Assembly (NCBI RefSeq): GCF_001425005.1
Contig: NZ_LMDB01000002.1
Span: 62,001 to 126,000 of the forward strand
Direction: 5' to 3'
Source: Duganella sp. Root336D2
GTDB lineage: Bacteria > Pseudomonadota > Gammaproteobacteria > Burkholderiales > Burkholderiaceae_D
DNA: 64,000 nucleotides
Shown here: one piece after another, positions 1 through 7,419 of the stretch
Position numbering within the stretch: the stretch's first letter is position 1
Layout of the letters: every line of letters starts with the position of its first letter
Made by a program: the position numbers and the translations under genes
Notes under the pieces: generated by a model
The model's input: the letters and a program-made list of their open reading frames with translations, nothing else
The model's database searches: none
Told to the model about the DNA's origin: nothing

Positions 1-807
1 CCAGCGGCGGTACCAGCGCGTACTTTCAAAGCAGAGGATGTAGGTCAGCAGGTAAATGGCCAGGGGCAGTACCCACAGCAGCGGCACCGGGGCAATGTTG
101 GCGGTGAGGTGGCTGGTGGCTGACATCAGCACTACGGTCGGCACGGCGGCCAAGCCGCACCAGAACAGGCTGTCGCGCGCGATTGGCGTGCCCGCTTCAG
201 CGTCTTCCCCCCGGGGTGCTGCATTGCGGCCGCCACCGTTCAGTGCCAGCGCGCCGCAAAACACCGCGAACAGTCCGAATCCTGCCGACCAGAAGGTCGA
301 CATTTCCTTCAGCGTGAAGCGCGGTTCGAACAGCAGGGGGTAGCTCAGCAGGCCGAGCAGCGATGCGAGATTGGACAGGGCAAACAGGCGGTATGGCAGG
401 CTTCCCGGCCGTTCTTGCGCAAACCAGTGCTGGACCAGCGGTCCGGTGGTGGAGAGCAGGAAATAGGGCAGTCCGATGGTCGCAGCTAACAAGCCCAGCA
501 GTAGGAAGGCGGGATCACCGCCGGGGGCAGGCTTCCAGCTATCGGCCGGGATGATCGGCAGCATCAGTGCTGCCACGAGCAGCAGGCTGGCGTGCAGCCA
601 GGCTTGCCGGCGCGGCGCCAGGTAGCGGCCGCCAAGGTGGGAATACAGGTAGCCCAGCAGCAGGGTGAGCTGGAAAAACAGCATGCAAACCGTCCATGCC
701 GCTGCCGAGCCGCCGAACCAGGGCAATACCATCTTGCCGATGATGGGCTGGACCTGGAACAGCAGGAAGGCACTAAGGAAGATCGTTCCGGCATAAAGGA
801 TGAGCAT
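1..807 (-). CDS. Fused membrane/spermidine-synthase-like protein, N-terminal part (runs off window)
   Basis: The reading frame starts at the ATG at 807 and stays open to base 1, so the C-terminal half is missing. The visible 269 residues are strongly hydrophobic, with about seven membrane segments, and open with MLILYAGTIFLSAFLLFQVQ followed by the P-I-I-G-K-M and W-F-G-G-S motifs. This opening is typical of proteins annotated as fused MFS/spermidine synthase, where a membrane domain precedes a polyamine-synthase-like domain. That second domain is not visible, so enzymatic activity cannot be judged. The start lies 8 bases after the argO stop, which suggests co-transcription with argO. Confidence 0.8.
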   Translation of the reverse strand, partial: MLILYAGTIFLSAFLLFQVQPIIGKMVLPWFGGSAAAWTVCMLFFQLTLLLGYLYSHLGGRYLAPRRQAWLHASLLLVAALMLPIIPADSWKPAPGGDPAFLLLGLLAATIGLPYFLLSTTGPLVQHWFAQERPGSLPYRLFALSNLASLLGLLSYPLLFEPRFTLKEMSTFWSAGFGLFAVFCGALALNGGGRNAAPRGEDAEAGTPIARDSLFWCGLAAVPTVVLMSATSHLTANIAPVPLLWVLPLAIYLLTYILCFESTRWYRRW

Positions 808-815
808 GCAAAATA

Positions 816-1418
816 CTAACTCGTAACGAGGCCAGCCGCGAGCGTGAGCATGACGGCGCCGGTCAACCCTTCAATACATTTCCAGGCCAGCGGCCGGCCC
901 AATACGCCGGCAAGGCGGGTGGCGCCGAGCCCCAGCGTTGTAAACCACAGCAGCGAGGCTGTCATGGCGCCTGCTGAAAAGCCGAGGCGCTGGCCGTCCG
1001 GGTAGCTGCCGCCGACGGAGCCCAGCAGTACGACCGTGTCGAGGTAGACGTGCGGGTTCAGCAGGGAGAGGGCGACTATGCTGGCCAGTGCCTGCCTGGC
1101 GTCCGGCGCTGCCGCGGTAGCGTCGATGGCGAGCGATTTTGGCGTCAGCATCGAGCGCCAGCTGCGTAGTCCATACCAGGCCAGGAAGGCGGCGCCGCCC
1201 CAGCGCGCAGCGGCCAGCAACAGCGCTGAATCCTGGATCATCGCCCCGGCGCCGGCGACGCCCAGCGCAATCAGAATGACGTCGATCACGATGCAAGCGG
1301 CGACCGTCAGCGCCACATGCTGGCGCTTGATGCCCATCCGCAGCACATGTGCATTCTGGGCACCGATGGCCATGATCAGGCTCGCACCGAGCCCCAATCC
1401 GTTCACATAACTCTGCAT
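816..1418 (-). CDS. argO: LysE/ArgO-family arginine exporter
   Basis: This 200-residue protein has about six hydrophobic segments and the family landmarks: GLGLGASLIMAIGAQNAHVL near the start, and ALSLLNPHVYLD near residue 120, where the N-P-H-V-Y-L-D motif is characteristic of LysE/ArgO exporters. It should sit in the inner membrane and export L-arginine or related basic amino acids. It is divergent from an ArgP-like LysR regulator at 1522, the arrangement known for argO/argP and lysE/lysG. Length matches the family. Identification is by motif and context only. Confidence 0.9.
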   Translation of the reverse strand: MQSYVNGLGLGASLIMAIGAQNAHVLRMGIKRQHVALTVAACIVIDVILIALGVAGAGAMIQDSALLLAAARWGGAAFLAWYGLRSWRSMLTPKSLAIDATAAAPDARQALASIVALSLLNPHVYLDTVVLLGSVGGSYPDGQRLGFSAGAMTASLLWFTTLGLGATRLAGVLGRPLAWKCIEGLTGAVMLTLAAGLVTS

Positions 1419-1478
1419 TTTGCTTCTCCTGTTGTGGAGCCGAAATTTTGCCGCCGCAGGCCTTGGAAATGAAGCTGC

Positions 1479-1504
1479 ATTAATATAATTCAGTATTCAT
1501 TAAT
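1479..1504. promoter_or_regulatory. AT-rich inverted repeat between argO and argP, candidate ArgP operator
   Basis: Two ATTAAT hexamers lie at 1479-1484 and 1499-1504, exactly 20 bases apart, inside the only AT-rich stretch of the argO-argP gap. The spacing places both on one helix face, as expected for a LysR-type dimer or tetramer. Function is inferred from position; no ArgP footprint is known for this species. Confidence 0.45.
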
Positions 1505-1521
1505 TTTGCTAAAGGACGGAA

Positions 1522-2415
1522 ATGGCGATTCCAGATGCGCGGCAGGGCGAGGCTTTGCTGGCGGTGATTGATTCCGGCAGCTTCGAGCAGGCTGCGGCGG
1601 CCCTGCACTTGACGCCATCGGCCGTGTCGCAGCGGGTCAGCGGGCTGGAGTCTGCGGTCGGCGCACCTTTGCTGATTCGCAGCCGGCCAGTGCGCCTGAC
1701 CAGCGCGGGGCAAAGGCTGGTGCAATACCTGCGCCGCAGCAGGTTGATGGAGCAGGAATTCATGGCCGATTTAAAGGCGGACGAGGCGATGCCGCCCCGT
1801 ATTCCAGTCGCGGTGAATAACGACACGCTTGGCACCTGGTTCCTGCCTGAATTGAGTTCTTTCCTGAATCGAGAAAATATCCAACTGGAGATAATCCTCG
1901 ACGACCAGGACCACACTTATTCGCTATTCGAAAAGGGGCTGGTGCTGGCAGGTGTTTCCAGCGAGCCCGAACCGATGCGTGGCTGCCGCTCGCAGCATCT
2001 GGGTTTCATGCGTTATCGCTTATTGGCCCAGCCGGATTTCGCTAAACACTGGTTCCCAGATGGATTCAACCGCGAAGCCGCGCGCAAAGCGCCGGTGATG
2101 TTTTTTGACCGTAAAGATTCGTTACAGGCGATATTTATCGAGCGTGAGCTGGGTTTGCCGTCGGGGGCTTATCCGGTCCATTACGTGCCTTCCAGCGATC
2201 CGTTTGTCGAGTCCATCCGGCTTGGAATGGGTTATGGCATGCTGCCGCGCCAGCAATATAAATCCTTGCTGGAATCGGCAGAACTGGTGGATTTAGTGCC
2301 GGGTAAATATCTCGATATCCACCTGTATTGGCACTCTTGGCGGATCCAGTCGCCGAAGCTGGAACTGCTCACGGAGCAGGTGCTTGCCGCTGCTGGGCGG
2401 GCGCTGGATCGCTAG
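1522..2415 (+). CDS. argP: LysR-family regulator ArgP
   Basis: This 297-residue LysR-type regulator has an N-terminal winged helix-turn-helix (about residues 8-65, with SFEQAAAALHLTPSAVSQRV as the recognition region) and a type 2 periplasmic-binding-like effector domain after residue 90. The sequence agrees with the ArgP/IciA/LysG group, whose members sense lysine or arginine and activate the divergent exporter. The start at 1522 follows the purines AAAGGA at about 1511-1516. The 103-base gap to argO holds the shared control region. Confidence 0.9.
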   Translation: MAIPDARQGEALLAVIDSGSFEQAAAALHLTPSAVSQRVSGLESAVGAPLLIRSRPVRLTSAGQRLVQYLRRSRLMEQEFMADLKADEAMPPRIPVAVNNDTLGTWFLPELSSFLNRENIQLEIILDDQDHTYSLFEKGLVLAGVSSEPEPMRGCRSQHLGFMRYRLLAQPDFAKHWFPDGFNREAARKAPVMFFDRKDSLQAIFIERELGLPSGAYPVHYVPSSDPFVESIRLGMGYGMLPRQQYKSLLESAELVDLVPGKYLDIHLYWHSWRIQSPKLELLTEQVLAAAGRALDR

Positions 2416-2467
2416 ACTGGAAATTGGTGCAAACGCGCCAATAGTTGGCGCGCTGCACGCAAAGAAA

Positions 2468-3535
2468 TTAATACGCGTAGAACATGCGCTGCAGTTCTTT
2501 GGTATTCGAAGTTTTGGTCATGCCCAGCATCAGCAGGATGCGGGCTTTTTGCGGGCTCAGGGTGTCGGCGACCACGAAATCCAGTTCGTCGTCATTGGCT
2601 TCGCCATTGCGGGCCAGGATGCCATTGCCAACGCGGCTGGCACGAACGATGACGGTACCGCTTTTGCGCGCTGCCACCAGGTCAGGTTTTACTTTCGCCG
2701 CCACACTGCCATCGCCGGTGCCGGCGTGGATAATGCCTTTGGCGCCTGCGGCAATAAAGGCATTCAGCGCGACTGGATTCATATTGGCGTAGCCATAAAC
2801 AATATCGACTTGCGGCAGGGCGCTCAGGTTCGAAATATCGAACTCGGTGTCGACGGTATGTTTGCGGATGGTGGTGTGATAGAAGAAGGCTTTAGGACCT
2901 TGCACGTAACCCAGCATGCCCAATTCCGGGGTTTTAAAGGAGTCCGGCGTCGAGGTATTGGTCTTGGTAACGTCGCGGGCACCGTGGATCTGATCGCCCA
3001 GTGCTACCAGCGCGCCTTTGCCAATTGCATCCTGGCTGCCGGCAATTAATACCGCGTTATACAGGTTGATCGGGCCATCAGCCGACAGGGCAGTACCCGG
3101 GCGCATGGCGCCAACCAGCACAACCGGCTTGCGCGACTTGACCACCAGGTTCAGGAAGTAGGCGGTCTCTTCCAGGGTATCGGTGCCATGGGTGATCACG
3201 ACGCCGTCGACGTTCGGCTGCGCCAGCAGGGCGTTGACGCGCTTGCCCAAGGTCAGCCAGTGATCATTGGTCATGCTTTCGGAAGCGATCTGGAACACTT
3301 GTTCGCCGCTGACGTTTGCGATCTTGGACAGTTCCGGTACGGCGTTAATCAATTGTTGGACGCCAACTGTGGCTGCGGTGTAGCCGACAGTGGTGGTGGA
3401 AGTGGCGCCGGAGCCGGCAATAGTGCCGCCGGTGGCAAGAATGGTGATATTTGGAAGCTTCTCTGCGTGGGCGCTAAAGGCCAGCAGGAATGCAAACAGG
3501 GCGAAAATGAAGTTTCTGGCTGTGTTGCGGTGCAT
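2468..3535 (-). CDS. ansB: Type II (periplasmic) L-asparaginase
   Basis: The ATG at 3535 is preceded by AGGAGAAC and gives a 355-residue precursor with a clear signal peptide ending in AFSAHA. Upstream in-frame codons exist to 3619 but are less likely to be used. The mature protein carries both asparaginase signatures: ILATGGTIAGSG, with the nucleophilic threonine, and THGTDTLEETAYFL, with the second threonine-aspartate pair. The GAMRP motif, which carries a conserved threonine/lysine region in the family, is also present. It should hydrolyse periplasmic asparagine to aspartate and ammonia. It stands alone and is divergent from the formate dehydrogenase cluster. Confidence 0.93.
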   Translation of the reverse strand: MHRNTARNFIFALFAFLLAFSAHAEKLPNITILATGGTIAGSGATSTTTVGYTAATVGVQQLINAVPELSKIANVSGEQVFQIASESMTNDHWLTLGKRVNALLAQPNVDGVVITHGTDTLEETAYFLNLVVKSRKPVVLVGAMRPGTALSADGPINLYNAVLIAGSQDAIGKGALVALGDQIHGARDVTKTNTSTPDSFKTPELGMLGYVQGPKAFFYHTTIRKHTVDTEFDISNLSALPQVDIVYGYANMNPVALNAFIAAGAKGIIHAGTGDGSVAAKVKPDLVAARKSGTVIVRASRVGNGILARNGEANDDELDFVVADTLSPQKARILLMLGMTKTSNTKELQRMFYAY

Positions 3536-3618
3536 AAGTTCTCCTGTGCTTAGTTTTAAGAATGTTGCGCATGTTACTAGATTTGGTGCAGTATGGCTGT
3601 ACTTCCTAAGCAAGGACA

Positions 3619-4131
3619 ATGCCAGTGGAAACAGACGAACTCAGTCTCGCTGTCGTCATGCAGCGCAAACCATTGAAGAGCATATGGCAGCCATTCCAGT
3701 GGCTGCCGGCGGAGGTCGTGTTGTCGCCTTTGCCGGCGGGCGCGCCGCGTTGTTTGCGGGATGATCCTTCCGAGACCTTGTGGCTTTACCCTGGCCTGTC
3801 GATGCGCTTGTATTCCGACGAGGCGGAAGGCTACTTCCTGAACCTGGATTCGGGTGCGCCGTGCTGGTTCATCATGTGGCGCCTGGAAGGCGAGGCTGCC
3901 GTACCGCAGTTTGTAACGCTTTCATATAACGAGGCGGCGCGGCTGATGGATGGTGGCGAGCAGGTAGATACCTTGCCGTTGCCTGCTTCGATTGTCGAGC
4001 GGCTTGGTGCTTTCGTGGCGGAGTATTACCGCCCGGAGCCCAAGGGCAAGCGTCGCCGGCCTTCGTTCGAAGGCGGTGCGGCCGTCCAGCAGATGGCGCG
4101 GGCCGAAGGGGAGGGACGCCATGGCCGCTGA
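3619..4131 (+). CDS. DUF3305 protein of the formate dehydrogenase cluster
   Basis: This 170-residue protein belongs by length and context to the DUF3305 family, members of which are found at the head of formate dehydrogenase operons in proteobacteria. Conserved-looking stretches include LWLYPGLSMRLY and ESTSLNLDSGAPCWF-like sequence around residue 75 (here GYFLNLDSGAPCWFI). There is no signal peptide. Its role is unknown; a part in enzyme maturation is inferred from conserved neighbourhood. The 3' end overlaps the next gene by 11 bases, so the two are probably translationally coupled. Confidence 0.8.
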   Translation: MPVETDELSLAVVMQRKPLKSIWQPFQWLPAEVVLSPLPAGAPRCLRDDPSETLWLYPGLSMRLYSDEAEGYFLNLDSGAPCWFIMWRLEGEAAVPQFVTLSYNEAARLMDGGEQVDTLPLPASIVERLGAFVAEYYRPEPKGKRRRPSFEGGAAVQQMARAEGEGRHGR

Positions 4132-4516
4132 GACTTTCTTCTCACGTTGGTCGCGCGTCAAGACAGAGGCTCGCCAAGAACCAGTGGCACAGGAGCCTGC
4201 CGCCACCGAGGTTCCTGCCGATGCTGCGGTACCGGCACCAACCCTTGAACAGGTGGCGAGCTTGACGGCCGACTCCGATTTCACCCCTTTCGTTGCACGA
4301 GGTGTCGATGAAACGGTGCGCCGCGCAGCGCTGAAGAAGCTGTTTGCAGATCCCCGTTTCAACGTAATGGACGGCCTGGACACCTACATCGACGACTACA
4401 ACAAATTCGAACCCCTGACGCCCCTGATGGTGGCAGCCCTCAACCACGCCAAGGACCTGATCGCGCGCGAATTCGCGGCGGAAGAAAACGATGAGCCAAA
4501 AGACGAGGATCTGTAA
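4121..4516 (+). CDS. DUF3306 protein of the formate dehydrogenase cluster
   Basis: The ATG at 4121 lies behind GGGGAGGGA and gives 131 residues beginning MAAETFFSRWSRVK. The FFSRWSRRK-like opening and the later DFTPFVARGVDETVRRAALK and LDTYIDDYNKFEPL segments are typical of DUF3306. The middle is a low-complexity Ala/Pro linker and the end is acidic. It is paired with DUF3305 by overlap, and its own 3' end overlaps the ferredoxin gene by 26 bases. Cytoplasmic and of unknown biochemical role. Confidence 0.82.
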   Translation: MAAETFFSRWSRVKTEARQEPVAQEPAATEVPADAAVPAPTLEQVASLTADSDFTPFVARGVDETVRRAALKKLFADPRFNVMDGLDTYIDDYNKFEPLTPLMVAALNHAKDLIAREFAAEENDEPKDEDL

Positions 4517-6584
4517 CTGCAACAACACCATGCCAATGGACGGCGCAGCCATCGGCAGCGCCTTGGGGGAGGGAGCGCTGCCGGTTTCCAGCCAGCTTTG
4601 CCGGCGTGAAGTCAACCAGTACCTGCAAACGCTGGAAGGCACGGAGCGCATCGTTGTCGGGTGTACGCAGGAAGAGCCGCTGTTCCGCGAACTGGCGGAG
4701 ATGAAGTCGACGGTGGCGCCGCTGCGGTTTGTGAATCTGCGGGAGACCAGCGGCTGGAGCGAGGAGGCGCATCACACCACGCCCAAAATGGCGGCCTTGC
4801 TGGCCGCTGCCCGCCTGCCTGATCCCGAACCGGTGCCGGAGGTTGAATACCAATCCGAAGGCCGCGTGCTGTTGCTTGGCCCGGCGCGGCGCGTGCTGCC
4901 GTGGGCGCGCAAGCTGGAGCGGCAGCTGCAGGTGAGCGTGCTGTTCACCGATGGCGACGATGCGGCGCTTGCCGGCCACTCGTGGCCGACTTTCAGCGGC
5001 AGCGCACCTCGCCTGCAAGGCTGGCTTGGCGCGTTCCAGGTGAGCTGGCAGCAATCCAATCCTGTCGACCTTGAATTGTGCACGCGCTGCAATGCCTGCG
5101 TAAAAGCATGCCCGGAAGGCGCGATCAGCCTGGCCTACCAGGTTGACCTCGATGCCTGCGGTTCGCATCGCGATTGCGTCGCGGCCTGTGGTGCAGTGGC
5201 GGCGATCGATTTCGAACGCGTCGAGAAAGAGCGCAGCGGTGAATTCGACCTGGTATTCGATTTGGGCGACACGCCATTGCTGCGCATGCACCAGCTGCCG
5301 CAAGGCTATTTTGCGCCCGCCGGCGATGAGGCTGCGGCCGCCTTGGCGGCGATGCGGATGCTGGAGCTGGTCGGCACGTTCAGCAAGCCGCGCTTCTTCC
5401 AGTATAAAGAGAGCATTTGCGCGCATAGCCGAAGCAAGCAGCCGGGCTGCAATGCCTGTATTGATATCTGCTCGGCGGAGGCTATTTCCAGTGCGGGCGA
5501 CCATATCAAGGTGTCGCCGCAACTGTGCGCAGGCTGCGGCGCTTGTACGACTGTGTGCCCATCCGGCGCGCTGACATATGCGTGGCCGCGCGCCCCTGAT
5601 TCTGGCGAGCGGACACGCACCATGCTGGCGACCTACGCCCGGGCTGGCGGCCAGCGGCCAGCGCTGCTCTTGCATAACGACGAGGAGGGCAGCGCGCTCG
5701 TACGAGAACTCGGGCAGCTTGCGGCTGCGGGCGCGGCGCGCGGTATGCCGGCGCGCGTGCTGCCGCTGCCTGTTCATCATGTGGCATCGGTGGGGATGGA
5801 TTTGTGGCTTGCCGCGGTTGCGTATGGTGCGGTTGACGTGGCGCTGCTGTCTTCTGGCTGCGAGGCGCCGCAGTACCTGGATGCGCTCGCGCAGCAGATG
5901 ACGTTCGCGCAGGCGATCATTGATGGCCTGGGCTACAGCGGTACCGGACTCCATTTGCTGCGCGTGCGCGACGCAGCGGAACTGGAGCGTGAACTGCAGC
6001 GCTTCGCCGCCACCGCCGAGCGCCTGCCTGCGCTGCCGGCAGCCACCTTCCACGTCGCAGCAGCGAAGCGGGAAACGCTGGACTTCGCGCTCACGCACCT
6101 GGCCCGGCACGCGCCAACGCCGCAGGACTGCATAGCCCTCCCACCAGGCGCACCATTCGGGGCGGTTGAAATCGATACGGGCAAATGCACGCTTTGCATG
6201 GCCTGCGTCGGCGCCTGCCCCGAGTCCGCGCTGTCCGACAATCCATCGTTGCCGCAACTGCGCTTCACGGAGTCGAACTGCGTGCAATGCGGCCTGTGCG
6301 TTCAAACCTGCCCCGAGCAGGCACTGAGCCTGCAGCCGCGCCTCGCGCTGGGTGCGACGGCAAAGCAAGCGCGCGCCATCAATGAGGCCGAGCCCTATCA
6401 TTGCATCAAGTGTCAAAAACCCTTCGGCACTTTGCAGATGGTGGAAAATATGGTCAGCAAACTCGCCGGCCACGGCGCTTTCTCCGGCAACCTCGACCGC
6501 CTGCGCATGTGCCCCGATTGCCGCGTTATCGACATGATGCAGCCCGAAAAAGAAGTCTCCATCTTTGAGGTGAAACGCCAATGA
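4491..6584 (+). CDS. Multi-cluster 4Fe-4S ferredoxin-type protein of the formate dehydrogenase cluster
   Basis: This is a 697-residue protein with several iron-sulfur binding segments. CTRCNACVKACP is near residue 197, CAGCGACTTVCP near 345, CTLCMACVGACP near 565 and CVQCGLCVQTCP near 600. There is also an N-terminal CNCNN motif and a late CIKC motif. Large ferredoxins of this kind lie beside FDH3-type formate dehydrogenases and are thought to take part in maturation or electron transfer; that role is inference. There is no export signal, so it should be cytoplasmic. Its end overlaps the chaperone gene by 4 bases. Confidence 0.88.
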   Translation: MSQKTRICNCNNTMPMDGAAIGSALGEGALPVSSQLCRREVNQYLQTLEGTERIVVGCTQEEPLFRELAEMKSTVAPLRFVNLRETSGWSEEAHHTTPKMAALLAAARLPDPEPVPEVEYQSEGRVLLLGPARRVLPWARKLERQLQVSVLFTDGDDAALAGHSWPTFSGSAPRLQGWLGAFQVSWQQSNPVDLELCTRCNACVKACPEGAISLAYQVDLDACGSHRDCVAACGAVAAIDFERVEKERSGEFDLVFDLGDTPLLRMHQLPQGYFAPAGDEAAAALAAMRMLELVGTFSKPRFFQYKESICAHSRSKQPGCNACIDICSAEAISSAGDHIKVSPQLCAGCGACTTVCPSGALTYAWPRAPDSGERTRTMLATYARAGGQRPALLLHNDEEGSALVRELGQLAAAGAARGMPARVLPLPVHHVASVGMDLWLAAVAYGAVDVALLSSGCEAPQYLDALAQQMTFAQAIIDGLGYSGTGLHLLRVRDAAELERELQRFAATAERLPALPAATFHVAAAKRETLDFALTHLARHAPTPQDCIALPPGAPFGAVEIDTGKCTLCMACVGACPESALSDNPSLPQLRFTESNCVQCGLCVQTCPEQALSLQPRLALGATAKQARAINEAEPYHCIKCQKPFGTLQMVENMVSKLAGHGAFSGNLDRLRMCPDCRVIDMMQPEKEVSIFEVKRQ

Positions 6585-7141
6585 CCGAAGACGAAGAATA
6601 TGCGCGTTCCGAGCTGTACGGCGTACTTTCCATGCTGTTCTACGGCCCGCCATCGCAAGCTGTGCTGGATTTGATCGTAGGCGCCGCCATCGAAGGCGAT
6701 GGTGTGCTGGCCGACGGCTGGCGCGGCCTGCAATCAGCCAGCAGTAAAACAAATGCCGAGCGCGCACGCGAAGAATACGAGTCGTTATTCATCGGCGTAG
6801 GCAAGCCGGACATCATGCTGTACGGCTCCTACTACATGTCCGGTTTCCTGATGGAGAAACCGCTGGCAGCGCTGCGTGAAGACCTGGCGCGTCTGGGCCT
6901 GGAGCGCTCCGAACACCTGTCGGAAAGCGAAGACCACTTCGCCGCCCTGTGCGACGCAATGCGCTTGCTGCATGGCAGCATTGCAACACAGAAGGAATTT
7001 TTTGCTGCCCATATCCAACCGTGGGCGGGCCAGCTTTTCGACGCTATCGATGCGCATCCCGGGGCAACTTACTATCGTGCAGTCGCCGGCCTGGCGCGCA
7101 GCTTCGTCGAAGTGGAAACCCAGGCGTTTGATATGGACTGA
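6581..7141 (+). CDS. TorD-like molybdoenzyme chaperone
   Basis: This 186-residue, mostly helical protein matches the TorD/DmsD family, which binds the Tat signal and supports cofactor insertion of periplasmic molybdoenzymes. The segments YESLFIGVGKPDIMLYGSYY and SEDHFAALCDAMRLL are typical of the family (E-Y-x-x-L-F near residue 65; E-D-H near residue 115). It starts in an ATGA overlap with the ferredoxin gene, and its client is very likely the Tat-dependent catalytic subunit encoded at 7420. A 68-base gap follows, where a second promoter could sit. Confidence 0.88.
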   Translation: MTEDEEYARSELYGVLSMLFYGPPSQAVLDLIVGAAIEGDGVLADGWRGLQSASSKTNAERAREEYESLFIGVGKPDIMLYGSYYMSGFLMEKPLAALREDLARLGLERSEHLSESEDHFAALCDAMRLLHGSIATQKEFFAAHIQPWAGQLFDAIDAHPGATYYRAVAGLARSFVEVETQAFDMD

Positions 7142-7209
7142 GCGTTGCTGCATTGTTAAATTATTTGTGCTAGTGTTAAAAGACTAACTGTTGTTGGCTA
7201 AGGGAGACC

Positions 7210-7407
7210 ATGATGTCGACGCAATCCAACTCTGGAAGACGGTCTTTTTTCACTGGCATGGGGGCTTTGGCCGCTGCCGGCATCGCCGCGAAAATAGCCA
7301 GCAGCCCGCCCGGTACGACGCCGCCTGCGGATGCGGAACCACCTCCCGGTTCCGGCTATCGCCTCACCGAACATATCCAGAAGTACTACCGCACCACCAA
7401 GATCTGA
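7210..7407 (+). CDS. Small twin-arginine-signal protein of the formate dehydrogenase operon
   Basis: This 65-residue protein contains GRRSFFTGMGALAAAG, a twin-arginine signal with the R-R-x-F-F core, followed by a short mature part ending HIQKYYRTTKI. A start at 7213 is equally possible; AAGGGAGA at 7199-7206 fits either. Small Tat proteins are regularly annotated just ahead of the FDH3 catalytic gene. It may be an accessory subunit or help export the complex. The stop at 7405-7407 is immediately followed by the ribosome-binding region of the catalytic gene. Confidence 0.85.
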   Translation: MMSTQSNSGRRSFFTGMGALAAAGIAAKIASSPPGTTPPADAEPPPGSGYRLTEHIQKYYRTTKI

Positions 7408-7419
7408 GTGGAGGGCCAC

